Source of the DNA: Allomuricauda sp. M10
Lineage (GTDB): Bacteria; Bacteroidota; Bacteroidia; Flavobacteriales; Flavobacteriaceae
DNA length: 64,000 bases
Assembly: GCF_020782875.1 (NCBI RefSeq)
Contig: NZ_JAJGBN010000001.1
Coordinates: 434,001-498,000, forward strand
Reading direction: 5' to 3'
Shown here: piece by piece, positions 18,199 to 25,962 of the stretch
Position numbering within the stretch: position 1 is the stretch's first letter
Layout of the letters: every line of letters begins with the position of its first letter
Notes under the pieces: model-generated
Databases searched by the model: none
Told to the model about the DNA's origin: nothing
The model's input: the letters and a program-made list of their open reading frames with translations, nothing else
Made by a program: the position numbers and the translations under genes

Positions 18199-18951
18199 TC
18201 AGGGGGTATTCCAGATTTCCCAAGCCTTTTCTGCTTGCAACTTTAACATTTGAAGTCCATTGCAAATATGGGCACCTTGTGCTTCGCCCAAGGCCAAAAA
18301 GGTAGTTTTGTCTGGGTTGTAGATCAAGTCGTACAACAAGTGATTCTCATTCAGGAATGAATAGGGGATATCAGGTTTATTGGAAATGTTAGGGTGCGTG
18401 CCCAAAGGCGTGCAATTGATGATCACAGTGTGTTCTTCCACTATGGATTGACTGAGATCCTCATAAGTAAGTTGACCCTGTTTTTTCTGTCTGGAAACAT
18501 AGATGTTGGTTATTCCCAATTCATCCAAAACAAATCGAACGGCCTTGGAAGCACCACCAGTGCCTAAAATCAAGGCTTTGGTATGATGGGGTTTTAGGAA
18601 AGGTTCCAATGATTTCTGAAAACCAAAAGCATCTGTGTTGAAGCCCTTCAAACTGTTTTCGGCTATCTTGATGGTATTCACGGCCCCTATTTTTTCTGCT
18701 TTGGCGTCCAATTCACCCAAATAGGGGATTATTTCTTCTTTGTAGGGAATGGTTACGTTGAATCCCCTTAAATGTTCTTGTGAAAGAATGTCTACTATTT
18801 CCTCAATCTTCTGAATGTCAAAGTTTTCATAGGAATAGTTTGATAATCCCAAATCCTTGAATTTTTGGGTGAAATAACCCTGGGAGAAGGAATAAGAGAT
18901 ATTCCTACCGAGTAGCCCGAACCTGTTTGTTTGCTTTTCTGTTCTTTCCAT
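18199..18951 (-). CDS. aroE: shikimate dehydrogenase
   Basis: Reduces 3-dehydroshikimate to shikimate with NADPH in chorismate synthesis. The 250-residue product has the substrate-site motif ISYSFSQGYF (usually SxS), the conserved VTIPYKE lysine segment (GFNVTIPYKEEI), GAVNTIK, the nucleotide loop LGTGGASKAV and the C-terminal GLQMLKLQAEKAW. The ATG at 18951 lies 47 bases inside the upstream DUF368 gene. No other start before RFGLLGRNISYSFS is available, so the overlap seems real and suggests coupled translation. Confidence 0.94.
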   Translation of the reverse strand: MERTEKQTNRFGLLGRNISYSFSQGYFTQKFKDLGLSNYSYENFDIQKIEEIVDILSQEHLRGFNVTIPYKEEIIPYLGELDAKAEKIGAVNTIKIAENSLKGFNTDAFGFQKSLEPFLKPHHTKALILGTGGASKAVRFVLDELGITNIYVSRQKKQGQLTYEDLSQSIVEEHTVIINCTPLGTHPNISNKPDIPYSFLNENHLLYDLIYNPDKTTFLALGEAQGAHICNGLQMLKLQAEKAWEIWNTP

Positions 18952-19942
18952 ACCAATCCAACACCAATAATACCAAAATCCCGAGGATAATAAAAAGGAT
19001 GGCCCACCAAGTTTCGGGATTGCCCATATTTGGGAGGTACCTTTGATAGTTGAGGATGATTTTATCCCCGTTGGAATCCATTATGGGAATTCCAGCCCCG
19101 TCCAATTTGAAGATGGTTCGTTTCCAAGGCCAGATTACACCAAGCGACCCTGTAATAAAACCAAGGATCACCGCTGTGGTAGTGGCCTTATAATGTTTGA
19201 GTACATAACTGAGCAAATGGGAAAAGGTGACCAAACCCGTAGCAGAGCCCAAAGTGAAAATGGCTAAAATCTTCAAGGTCTGCATGCGTTCCGCATTCTT
19301 GTAAAACCCAAAGTTGCCTGAAAAAATATCGGAAAAGGTGTCGTACAAGGCGTTTACGGAATCCACCAAAAGCAATACATAATTGCCCAATAGAATCAAA
19401 ATGAACGATCCTGAAAGGCCTGGCAGTGTCATTCCGGAAACACTGATGATACCGCAGAAAAAAATGAAGATCAAATTGTCATTTTCCTTGGCAGGACTTA
19501 AAAAACTGATGGAAATACCAATCACCAATCCTAAAACTCCAGCAGGAATGGTGTTTTTGTTCCAAGAATCAAAATCTTTTCCAATGTGGTAAATGGAACC
19601 GACCACCATGCCAAAAAAGGAGGCCCAAACCAAGGTTTCATTATGATCCAAGAAATAATCCAATATGCGGGATACACTAAAATAACTGACCAGCATACCA
19701 AAAATCAATAGCACCAAGAATTGGGCGTTGGTATATTGGTAAAAACTTTTGAATCGGCCGTTGAAAAGTAATTTTAGGGCCTTGGAATTGAGTTTTTGGA
19801 GGGAATAGATGAATTCCTCATAAAAGCCACCTACAAATGCCACGATGCCTCCCGAAACCCCTGGAACTTTATTGGCTGCGCCCATGCAGAGCCCTTTGAT
19901 GACCAAAAAGAAATTGTCCAGAAATGATCTTGGCTGATGCAT
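18905..19942 (-). CDS. DUF368 membrane transporter, copy 1
   Basis: 345 residues with about eight hydrophobic segments and the twin DUF368 signatures: KGLCMGAANKVPGVSGGIVAFVGGFYEEFI near the N-terminus and SGMTLPGLSGSFILILLGNY in the middle. DUF368 (PopT-type) proteins have been reported to recycle undecaprenyl phosphate across the membrane for wall and surface-polysaccharide synthesis. In this copy the first motif reads AANKVPGVSGG rather than the usual AAD(V/I)VPGVSGG. A paralogue lies 19 bases upstream. The C-terminus is basic (GKNRKANKQVRATR). Confidence 0.88.
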   Translation of the reverse strand: MHQPRSFLDNFFLVIKGLCMGAANKVPGVSGGIVAFVGGFYEEFIYSLQKLNSKALKLLFNGRFKSFYQYTNAQFLVLLIFGMLVSYFSVSRILDYFLDHNETLVWASFFGMVVGSIYHIGKDFDSWNKNTIPAGVLGLVIGISISFLSPAKENDNLIFIFFCGIISVSGMTLPGLSGSFILILLGNYVLLLVDSVNALYDTFSDIFSGNFGFYKNAERMQTLKILAIFTLGSATGLVTFSHLLSYVLKHYKATTTAVILGFITGSLGVIWPWKRTIFKLDGAGIPIMDSNGDKIILNYQRYLPNMGNPETWWAILFIILGILVLLVLDWYGKNRKANKQVRATR

Positions 19943-19961
19943 AGGCCAGGTGATGTTTATC

Positions 19962-20879
19962 CTATTTTTTGGAAGCTGCCTTCTCCAGGATAAAAATAAG
20001 GGAAAAACCGATGATGGCTAGGATAATGGCCAGCATTAATTTACTGTCGCCTTCAAAGGCACTTGGCCAAACGTTCATATCATCCACAACAATTACCTTG
20101 TCCCCAAACACTTTGGTCTCCAACACTTTTTTCCAAGGCCATATTTTGTTGAGCGAGCCCAAGATAAAACCAGTAAGCAGGGCCAAAGTAATGTTCTTGT
20201 AATGGTTGAACATCCATTTGAGCAATCGGGAAAAGCTCAGCAACCCAAAAATGGCACCTAAGGCAACAGTGGCCACAATCTTGATATCCCTTTCGTGAAC
20301 AGCATCCAGAATGGTTTTGTAGGAACCTAAAAGTACCAAAATAAAGGCGCCTGAAATCCCGGGAAGGATCATGGCGCAAATGGCCAAAGCTCCTGACATG
20401 AATAGGTAAGGGAGGCTGTCGCTGTTATCGCCAACAGGCAGTTCTGTTATAAAGTAGGCCAAAAGTGCCCCGATAATAAACACGCTGACCGTACCTAAGT
20501 TCCATTTGGTGATTTCCTTTCCAACAAAAATGATACTTGCCAGCACCAAGCCAAAGAAAAAGGACCAAAGGAGTACAGGTTCGTTCTCTAACAACCAGCT
20601 TAAAAATTTCGCCAAGGATAGCACACTGATAAAAATACCAAGGAACAGGGAAATCAAAAAGTTGCCATTGATTTTGTTCCAAGCGGCTTTAATGCCTTCC
20701 TTTCGCAAAACGGTAATCAAAGAAAAATCGATGCTATTGATGGAGGTGATCAATTCCTCATAAATTCCGGAGATAAAGGCAATGGTGCCTCCCGAAACTC
20801 CTGGGACCACATCAGCGGCGCCCATGGCCATACCCTTAAGGGTAACAAAAATATAATCCAGTAATCGGCGTGACTTCAT
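19962..20879 (-). CDS. DUF368 membrane transporter, copy 2
   Basis: 305 residues, paralogous to the following gene and with the canonical first motif KGMAMGAADVVPGVSGGTIAFISGIYEELI and second motif CAMILPGISGAFILVLLGSYK. Both proteins carry NHYKxxTxAxxxGFxxGSLxxIWPWK near the C-terminus. The pair sits in one transcription unit with the upstream TPR gene and downstream aroE. Because this copy keeps the aspartate in AADVVPG, it is the likelier canonical UndP translocase; the two could also work as a heterodimer. Confidence 0.88.
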   Translation of the reverse strand: MKSRRLLDYIFVTLKGMAMGAADVVPGVSGGTIAFISGIYEELITSINSIDFSLITVLRKEGIKAAWNKINGNFLISLFLGIFISVLSLAKFLSWLLENEPVLLWSFFFGLVLASIIFVGKEITKWNLGTVSVFIIGALLAYFITELPVGDNSDSLPYLFMSGALAICAMILPGISGAFILVLLGSYKTILDAVHERDIKIVATVALGAIFGLLSFSRLLKWMFNHYKNITLALLTGFILGSLNKIWPWKKVLETKVFGDKVIVVDDMNVWPSAFEGDSKLMLAIILAIIGFSLIFILEKAASKK

Positions 20880-20906
20880 GCGGCAAATATAAGCAAATGG
20901 GTTGCC

Positions 20907-22307
20907 CTATTTTGCAGTTTTCTTGATTTTGGAAACCAAGGCCTTTACCCATTTTACTTCGCTGAATTCTGGAAATTCCTCATCGAACAACTGAAGTTTG
21001 GTCAAATCCAGTTCCATGGCCTCCACCAAGATTTTTTTGGCTTCTGTGACGTCATTGTTCTTAAGGTACATCCCTGCCAATTTATAGGAAAGCACGGCAC
21101 TGTCCGGGTAAAACTCCAATCCTTGTACCAATACTTGGATAGAAGAATCAAAATCACCGATCTGTTTCAGTACTTCTGACCAGTTTTTCCAGGTTTCCAA
21201 TTCATAATTCCCTAAATCCACCGCTTGTTTGTACCCAAAATCGGCCTCATCCAAGTTGTTCATGGCAAAATAGATTTTGGCTGCCTTTTTCCAGTAGGAG
21301 GCGTTTTCTCCGTCAATATTAATGGCCTTGTTGATGTAGTACAATGCCTTCTCGTAATTTTTCTGTTTATAGTGAAAATCGGTAATGGCCAGCCATCCCT
21401 TGTCCAACAATGGGTCTTCATGAACAGTCTGGTAGAAATAATATTTGGCCAGATCATAGTTCCCCAATTTTTCGTGACATTTTCCAAGTCTAAGGAAAGC
21501 ATGGGAGGTAGGGTCTTCTATGGATATTGTTGATTCGTAATTTTCGATGGCCTCGTTATATCTGCCCAATTTCTCCAATACTTTGCCCTTCTCAAAATAG
21601 GCCCCAATAAAGGTGTCGTCAGAAATCACGGCAAAATCAAAAGCGGTCAGCGCTTCTTGGAACATGTCCATGGCATAATACATTTTGCCCAACTGATGCC
21701 AGGCCACCTCGGAATAGGGGTTACGTTCCAAATATTCGTTCAAGTAATGAATGGCACCATCAAACTCTTCCAAGAACTCAAAGCAATAAATCACATTGTA
21801 CAGGGAGGAATAATCACTGTCATCAAACTCCACACATTTCATAAAACTGGTCTTGGCCCTTTCGTAATCGTCCATGAACAGATACTCCATGCCCAATAGG
21901 GAGTGGATGTCAAAAGTATCGTCCGTTAATTGCAAGGCTTCCAACAACAGGTTTACGGCCTCTTGGTGGTTGTCTTGTTTGGAATGGATATTGGCCCGTT
22001 GAATGTAGATTTCTTCATTATGGGCATCAATGTTCTGGATTTCGTCCAAAAGCTTTTCGGCAGCCTCGAATTTGTCCTCAAAGGCCAAAACCTCTACCTG
22101 TAATAATTTTAGTTCAAGGGAATTGGGGTGTTGTTCCAAACCAATCTGAATGGCCTTTTTTCCCAAGGAGATTTTACCGTTGTTCAGGTAGTGGTGAATG
22201 ATCTCTTCAAAGTCCTCCGCGTCAAAGAAATAGACGTCATCCGTCTTCAGCATGGACTCGAATTTGCTAATGGATTTGTCAGGATATTCGTTAGAATCTA
22301 ACGCCAT
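20907..22307 (-). CDS. tetratricopeptide repeat protein
   Basis: 466 residues dominated by TPR units (for example NPYSEVAWHQLGKMYYAMDM, then FDFAVISDDTFIGAYFEKGK, and LDKGWLAITDFHYKQKNYEK). I see no signal peptide, so it is probably cytoplasmic. The N-terminus carries an acidic leader ending in YFFDAEDFEEIIHHYL. TPR proteins are protein-interaction scaffolds; no partner is shown. It lies 27 bases upstream of the DUF368 pair in the same direction, an order I recall as common in Flavobacteriia. Confidence 0.88.
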   Translation of the reverse strand: MALDSNEYPDKSISKFESMLKTDDVYFFDAEDFEEIIHHYLNNGKISLGKKAIQIGLEQHPNSLELKLLQVEVLAFEDKFEAAEKLLDEIQNIDAHNEEIYIQRANIHSKQDNHQEAVNLLLEALQLTDDTFDIHSLLGMEYLFMDDYERAKTSFMKCVEFDDSDYSSLYNVIYCFEFLEEFDGAIHYLNEYLERNPYSEVAWHQLGKMYYAMDMFQEALTAFDFAVISDDTFIGAYFEKGKVLEKLGRYNEAIENYESTISIEDPTSHAFLRLGKCHEKLGNYDLAKYYFYQTVHEDPLLDKGWLAITDFHYKQKNYEKALYYINKAINIDGENASYWKKAAKIYFAMNNLDEADFGYKQAVDLGNYELETWKNWSEVLKQIGDFDSSIQVLVQGLEFYPDSAVLSYKLAGMYLKNNDVTEAKKILVEAMELDLTKLQLFDEEFPEFSEVKWVKALVSKIKKTAK

Positions 22308-22393
22308 AGGAACGTTTTTGGTTTAACTATGGACTTAAAATTAACCCTTTGCCTACCTTATTAAGTCCGAGATTTGGGTATGTTATCAACAAA

Positions 22394-23590
22394 TTAGTTA
22401 ACAGCGCCGGGTTTATAGCTGTTTAAAATGGCTAGTATTTTGTCGCAACCTTCCTCAATTTCTTTCATGGAAATGGTCAATGGAGGTGAAATTCGCACCG
22501 CTTTCGACTCAAACAACAACCAAAATAAGATTAATCCTTTTTTGGCTGCCTCAAGTACCAAATAGTCGGTTACTTCCTTGCTTTCCATAATCGGGGCAAG
22601 CATTAATCCTTTGCCTCGAATCTCCTTAATCAAAGGATGTACCAAAAGTTTTCGAAAGTGTTTTTCCTTCTCCAGTGTCTGTGGAATGAGCTCCGTTTCC
22701 GTTAATTCACGTAAAGTTGCCAAACTGGCAGCCGCTATGACAGGATTGCCGCCAAAAGTAGTAATATGCCCAAACTTGGGATGGTCCTGTAGGTCCGCCA
22801 TCATTTCCTTACTGGCCACAAAGGCGCCAACGGGCAATCCGGAGGCCATTCCCTTGCCGATTACCAATATGTCGGGTACGCAATTAAAGTGTTGAAAAGC
22901 AAAAAGTTTGCCCGTTCTACCAAAGCCGGGTTGGATCTCATCCAAAATAAGCATGGCCCCAACCTCGTCGCAACGTTTTCTTACCTTTTCCAGATAGCCA
23001 TTTTGGGGAAGGATGAATCCTGCACCCCCTTGGATGGTCTCCAAAACAACGCCAGCAGTCTTTTCGGTAATCTTTTGCAGATCTTCCTCCGAGTTGAAAT
23101 CGATAAACCGAATATCTGGCATCAACGGCCTGAAGGCACTTTTTCGTTCTTCAAACCCCATTAAACTTAAACTTCCTGTGGTGTTCCCGTGATACGCTCG
23201 GTTTGCGGCAATGATCTGAGATCGTCCCGTATGCCTTCTGGCCAATTTTAAGGCCCCTTCCATGGCTTCCGTACCCGAATTGACCAAATAGGTGGTCTCC
23301 AGCTTTTTGGGAAGGTGGGAGGCCAATAATTTGGCAAACTCCACTGCAGGTTGTTGCACATACTCCCCATAGACCATTACATGCATATATTGGTCTACTT
23401 GGGTTTTTATGGCTTCTACCACCCGAGGGTGGCAATGACCCAATCCACAAGCGGATACCCCGGCCACAAAATCCAAATGAGGATTGCCGTCTTGGTCATA
23501 GATATAACTTCCCTTGGCTCGGGAAACCTCTAATCCCAAGGGGTGTGGTGAAGTCTGTGCCTGGTATGTGAAAAAATCTTCTTTTTGCAT
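22394..23590 (-). CDS. class III PLP-dependent aminotransferase (acetylornithine/4-aminobutyrate type)
   Basis: 398 residues. Seen: HPRVVEAIKTQ near the N-terminus, the PLP phosphate loop NSGTEAMEGALKLAR, the Asp of LILDEIQPGFGRTG that holds the pyridine nitrogen, the Schiff-base lysine in IGKGMASGLPVG, and the C-terminal AVRISPPLTIS that binds the substrate carboxylate. The fold is clear, but the substrate (acetylornithine, 4-aminobutyrate, or another omega-amino acid) cannot be fixed from sequence. No arginine genes are nearby. Its start codon is adjacent to the end of the OstA-like gene, so it is likely co-transcribed. Confidence 0.9.
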   Translation of the reverse strand: MQKEDFFTYQAQTSPHPLGLEVSRAKGSYIYDQDGNPHLDFVAGVSACGLGHCHPRVVEAIKTQVDQYMHVMVYGEYVQQPAVEFAKLLASHLPKKLETTYLVNSGTEAMEGALKLARRHTGRSQIIAANRAYHGNTTGSLSLMGFEERKSAFRPLMPDIRFIDFNSEEDLQKITEKTAGVVLETIQGGAGFILPQNGYLEKVRKRCDEVGAMLILDEIQPGFGRTGKLFAFQHFNCVPDILVIGKGMASGLPVGAFVASKEMMADLQDHPKFGHITTFGGNPVIAAASLATLRELTETELIPQTLEKEKHFRKLLVHPLIKEIRGKGLMLAPIMESKEVTDYLVLEAAKKGLILFWLLFESKAVRISPPLTISMKEIEEGCDKILAILNSYKPGAVN

Positions 23591-25300
23591 TTATGGGGTC
23601 TGAGCCTTCTTTTTGACCAATTGCGGCTTGGGTCTTGTTGCTTGAGTGTTCGCCTTGGTGTTGACGGGATCGTTCTCGTTGCTCTGTCGTTCTTCTTCCT
23701 CCGCATCAATATCGATGGGGTTGTCTATGCCTCGAATCTTCACCAATTGGATGTTGTTATCATCCTCGTCAAATATTTCCTCCTTGGACATGATTCGTTC
23801 ATCGCCGCGCCAGACAAAACCTTTCAGTTTTCTACTTTCCACTGGTAAATCGGTTTCCGGGAAAATATCCCCATCCGGATTAACGAAAAAGGTAATATCC
23901 TCAATATCGTTGTCTGCCATTAATAACCGGATTTTACTGCAAATGGTCTTATCGATCCCGATTAATTCCTGGTCATCGTTGTACACGTAATAGATCACTT
24001 CGGTATTCCGGACCAAATCAATGATCTTCAATTCATTTTCAATGAACTTGCCGAATAGGTCCTTTCCTTTTGCTTGATTATACCCAGTGCCACTAATGGT
24101 GTCGAGGGAAATGATAAAGGCGTTCTCGATGACTTTTAAGGAGTCCAGTTTTTCCGTCTCCATATCCGAGATCAAATGGATACTATCTCCAGTAATCTGG
24201 TTGTCCACGTTCCAAAGAATTGGGTTTTTGATCAATTGGGTAACTCCTGTGGATTCATCAAAATGGATGGAATCACATTTACCGCTCAAATCGGTCTTGT
24301 AGAATTTTGCATTCCTAAAGGCCCTCAAGATCCTTTGTTTTTCTTTTCCTGTGACCATTAAGGTATCGCCATGCATATACAGGGAATCTTTTTGAACCAG
24401 ACTGATGGAAACTGCCCTTTTGGTGGCAAAAACGGAATCCTTGGCCTTATGTACCTCCGCATAATGGGCTTTGATCACCCCATCGTTGATGGTGTCCGTA
24501 ATCTTGATGTTGTTGGTGGCCGAAGCAAACTCCGTGATTTTATCAAAATAGAGACTATCGCCCTGAATGATTTTGTTGTCGTAATCGATGCGGGTATTTT
24601 TTATGCCATATCCCTGCTCGATCTTGGTGTCGTAAAAGCCCCGTTCGCAATAAATCTTGTAGTCTTTGCCAACTATGGTGGATGGACCGTACATGTAGGC
24701 ATTTTTGGAAGTGGTATAATAATCCAGTTGCTCCGAATCAATAGTGTAATCAGGATTGTCTATGTGCACGTTCCTTTGGAACTGGTATTTTTTAGGGGTC
24801 ATAAAATAGGTCCCCACCTTACTGGTCAGGACGTTGGCGGAATCCACCACTTTTCCTCCTGAATTGTAATAGGCTTTTTGGTTTTCACGGTCAAAATAAA
24901 GGGTGTCCGTGGTCAAGGTCATCTGGCCGTTGGTCAGATCTACTTTTTCCCAAGCCTTTGCCAATTTAGAATTCCCGTCATAATCCATCTTGCCACTGTT
25001 CATTTCTATGGAATCACCCTGTTGCATACGGATGTTCCCAATGGCCTTTAGTTTGTTCTCTTCGGTATAAAAAATGGCAATATCGCACCAAAGGTCGGCA
25101 CCTTGGTGTTCAAACTGTACCTGACGGTCATCATCACGGCTAAATATGGATGCACCCGGAAATTGGGCCTCATCCTTGGTGAAATTGGCCCCATAGACGA
25201 TGTTGATCTGTCTACCTTCGGTTTTTGGTTCTTTTTGCTGGGCCATGGTTCCCAAAAAGGAAAGGACCAGTATCAAAAAAGAAATTCTTTTCAAATCCAT
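23591..25300 (-). CDS. OstA/LptA-like secreted protein
   Basis: 569 residues from an ATG at 25300 that gives a clear signal peptide (MDLKRISFLILVLSFLGTMAQ). The body is made of repeated short beta segments of the OstA/LptA type (LKAIGNIRMQQGDSIEMNSG, LTTDTLYFDRENQKAYYNSG, IIQGDSLYFDKITEFASATN), as in the periplasmic bridge for lipopolysaccharide. This suggests a role in LPS transport alongside LptB, though it is far longer than LptA. The C-terminal 100 residues are charged and probably disordered. The stop overlaps the next gene's start by position (adjacent). Confidence 0.8.
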   Translation of the reverse strand: MDLKRISFLILVLSFLGTMAQQKEPKTEGRQINIVYGANFTKDEAQFPGASIFSRDDDRQVQFEHQGADLWCDIAIFYTEENKLKAIGNIRMQQGDSIEMNSGKMDYDGNSKLAKAWEKVDLTNGQMTLTTDTLYFDRENQKAYYNSGGKVVDSANVLTSKVGTYFMTPKKYQFQRNVHIDNPDYTIDSEQLDYYTTSKNAYMYGPSTIVGKDYKIYCERGFYDTKIEQGYGIKNTRIDYDNKIIQGDSLYFDKITEFASATNNIKITDTINDGVIKAHYAEVHKAKDSVFATKRAVSISLVQKDSLYMHGDTLMVTGKEKQRILRAFRNAKFYKTDLSGKCDSIHFDESTGVTQLIKNPILWNVDNQITGDSIHLISDMETEKLDSLKVIENAFIISLDTISGTGYNQAKGKDLFGKFIENELKIIDLVRNTEVIYYVYNDDQELIGIDKTICSKIRLLMADNDIEDITFFVNPDGDIFPETDLPVESRKLKGFVWRGDERIMSKEEIFDEDDNNIQLVKIRGIDNPIDIDAEEEERQSNENDPVNTKANTQATRPKPQLVKKKAQTP

Positions 25301-25391
25301 GAAATTTTGCCCAAAAGTAGGGTTTTTGGGCAAAGTGGCATCAATCCTTTAGAAAGGTTTGTGAATTACAGGGAAACCGTACTATTTTGAC

Positions 25392-25871
25392 CTATTGGTT
25401 CAGATAGGCCGAATACATCCAAATCAATTTTTCCTGTTCCCGGATGTAATCGCTCATGAGGGCATTGGTACCTTCATCATTGGAATCACCGGACATTTCC
25501 AGAAGTTCACGCTCCAAAGGAAGCAATACCTCATAACCTTCCAGTATTTTTTGAATGGCTTCTTTGCCATTCGAAACATTTTTGGCGGCCTTTATTTTAG
25601 AAAGGGACGAATAATCAGCATAAGTATGTAAGGGAGTAGATCCCAAAGTCAATATGCGTTCTGCGATTTCATCAATTTTGATTAAGGAATCGTTGTACAA
25701 TTCCTCAAACTTTAAATGAAGTTCAAAAAACTTTTCTCCTTTAATGTTCCAATGGAAACCACGGGCATTCATGTAGAAAATTTGATAATTGGCCAGCAAT
25801 TCGTTCAATTTTTCAGAAAGAGTGATGGATGCTTTTTGATCAAGGCCTATGCGATTGAGTTGACTTGTCAT
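25392..25871 (-). CDS. dps: Dps family DNA-protecting ferritin-like protein
   Basis: 159 residues. The Dps ferroxidase residues are present in ARGFHWNIKGEKFFELHLKFEELYNDSLIKIDEIAERI (His in FHWN, Asp/Glu in the second helix), which form the inter-subunit iron site. Dps dodecamers store iron, consume peroxide and can bind DNA in stationary or oxidative stress. The gene stands alone, with a putative operator upstream (25936-25949), so it is probably regulated as a single unit. Confidence 0.93.
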   Translation of the reverse strand: MTSQLNRIGLDQKASITLSEKLNELLANYQIFYMNARGFHWNIKGEKFFELHLKFEELYNDSLIKIDEIAERILTLGSTPLHTYADYSSLSKIKAAKNVSNGKEAIQKILEGYEVLLPLERELLEMSGDSNDEGTNALMSDYIREQEKLIWMYSAYLNQ

Positions 25872-25905
25872 GATAATGTTTTTTCAATGTTACTATTTGT
25901 GGGTC

Positions 25906-25913
25906 TAAAGATA
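25906..25913 (-). promoter_or_regulatory. candidate -7 element for dps
   Basis: On the minus strand the sequence reads TATCTTTA, one base from the Bacteroidota -7 consensus TAnnTTTG. It is 35 bases upstream of the dps ATG. No clear TTG stands at the usual -33 distance, which would fit an activator-dependent promoter with the palindrome just upstream. Confidence 0.4.
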
Positions 25914-25935
25914 ACCTGCGTCCCAATTTTGTGCA

Positions 25936-25949
25936 GTGACCTAGGTCAC
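25936..25949. promoter_or_regulatory. perfect 14-bp palindrome, candidate operator upstream of dps
   Basis: GTGACCTAGGTCAC is fully self-complementary and lies between the convergently placed end of the GH97 gene and the dps start, 65-78 bases upstream of the dps ATG. If transcription begins six bases after the -7 candidate, its centre falls near -41.5, the position where Crp/Fnr-family activators bind. No other copy was seen in this window. The regulator is unknown. Confidence 0.55.
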
Positions 25950-25962
25950 ACTAAACATCCAT

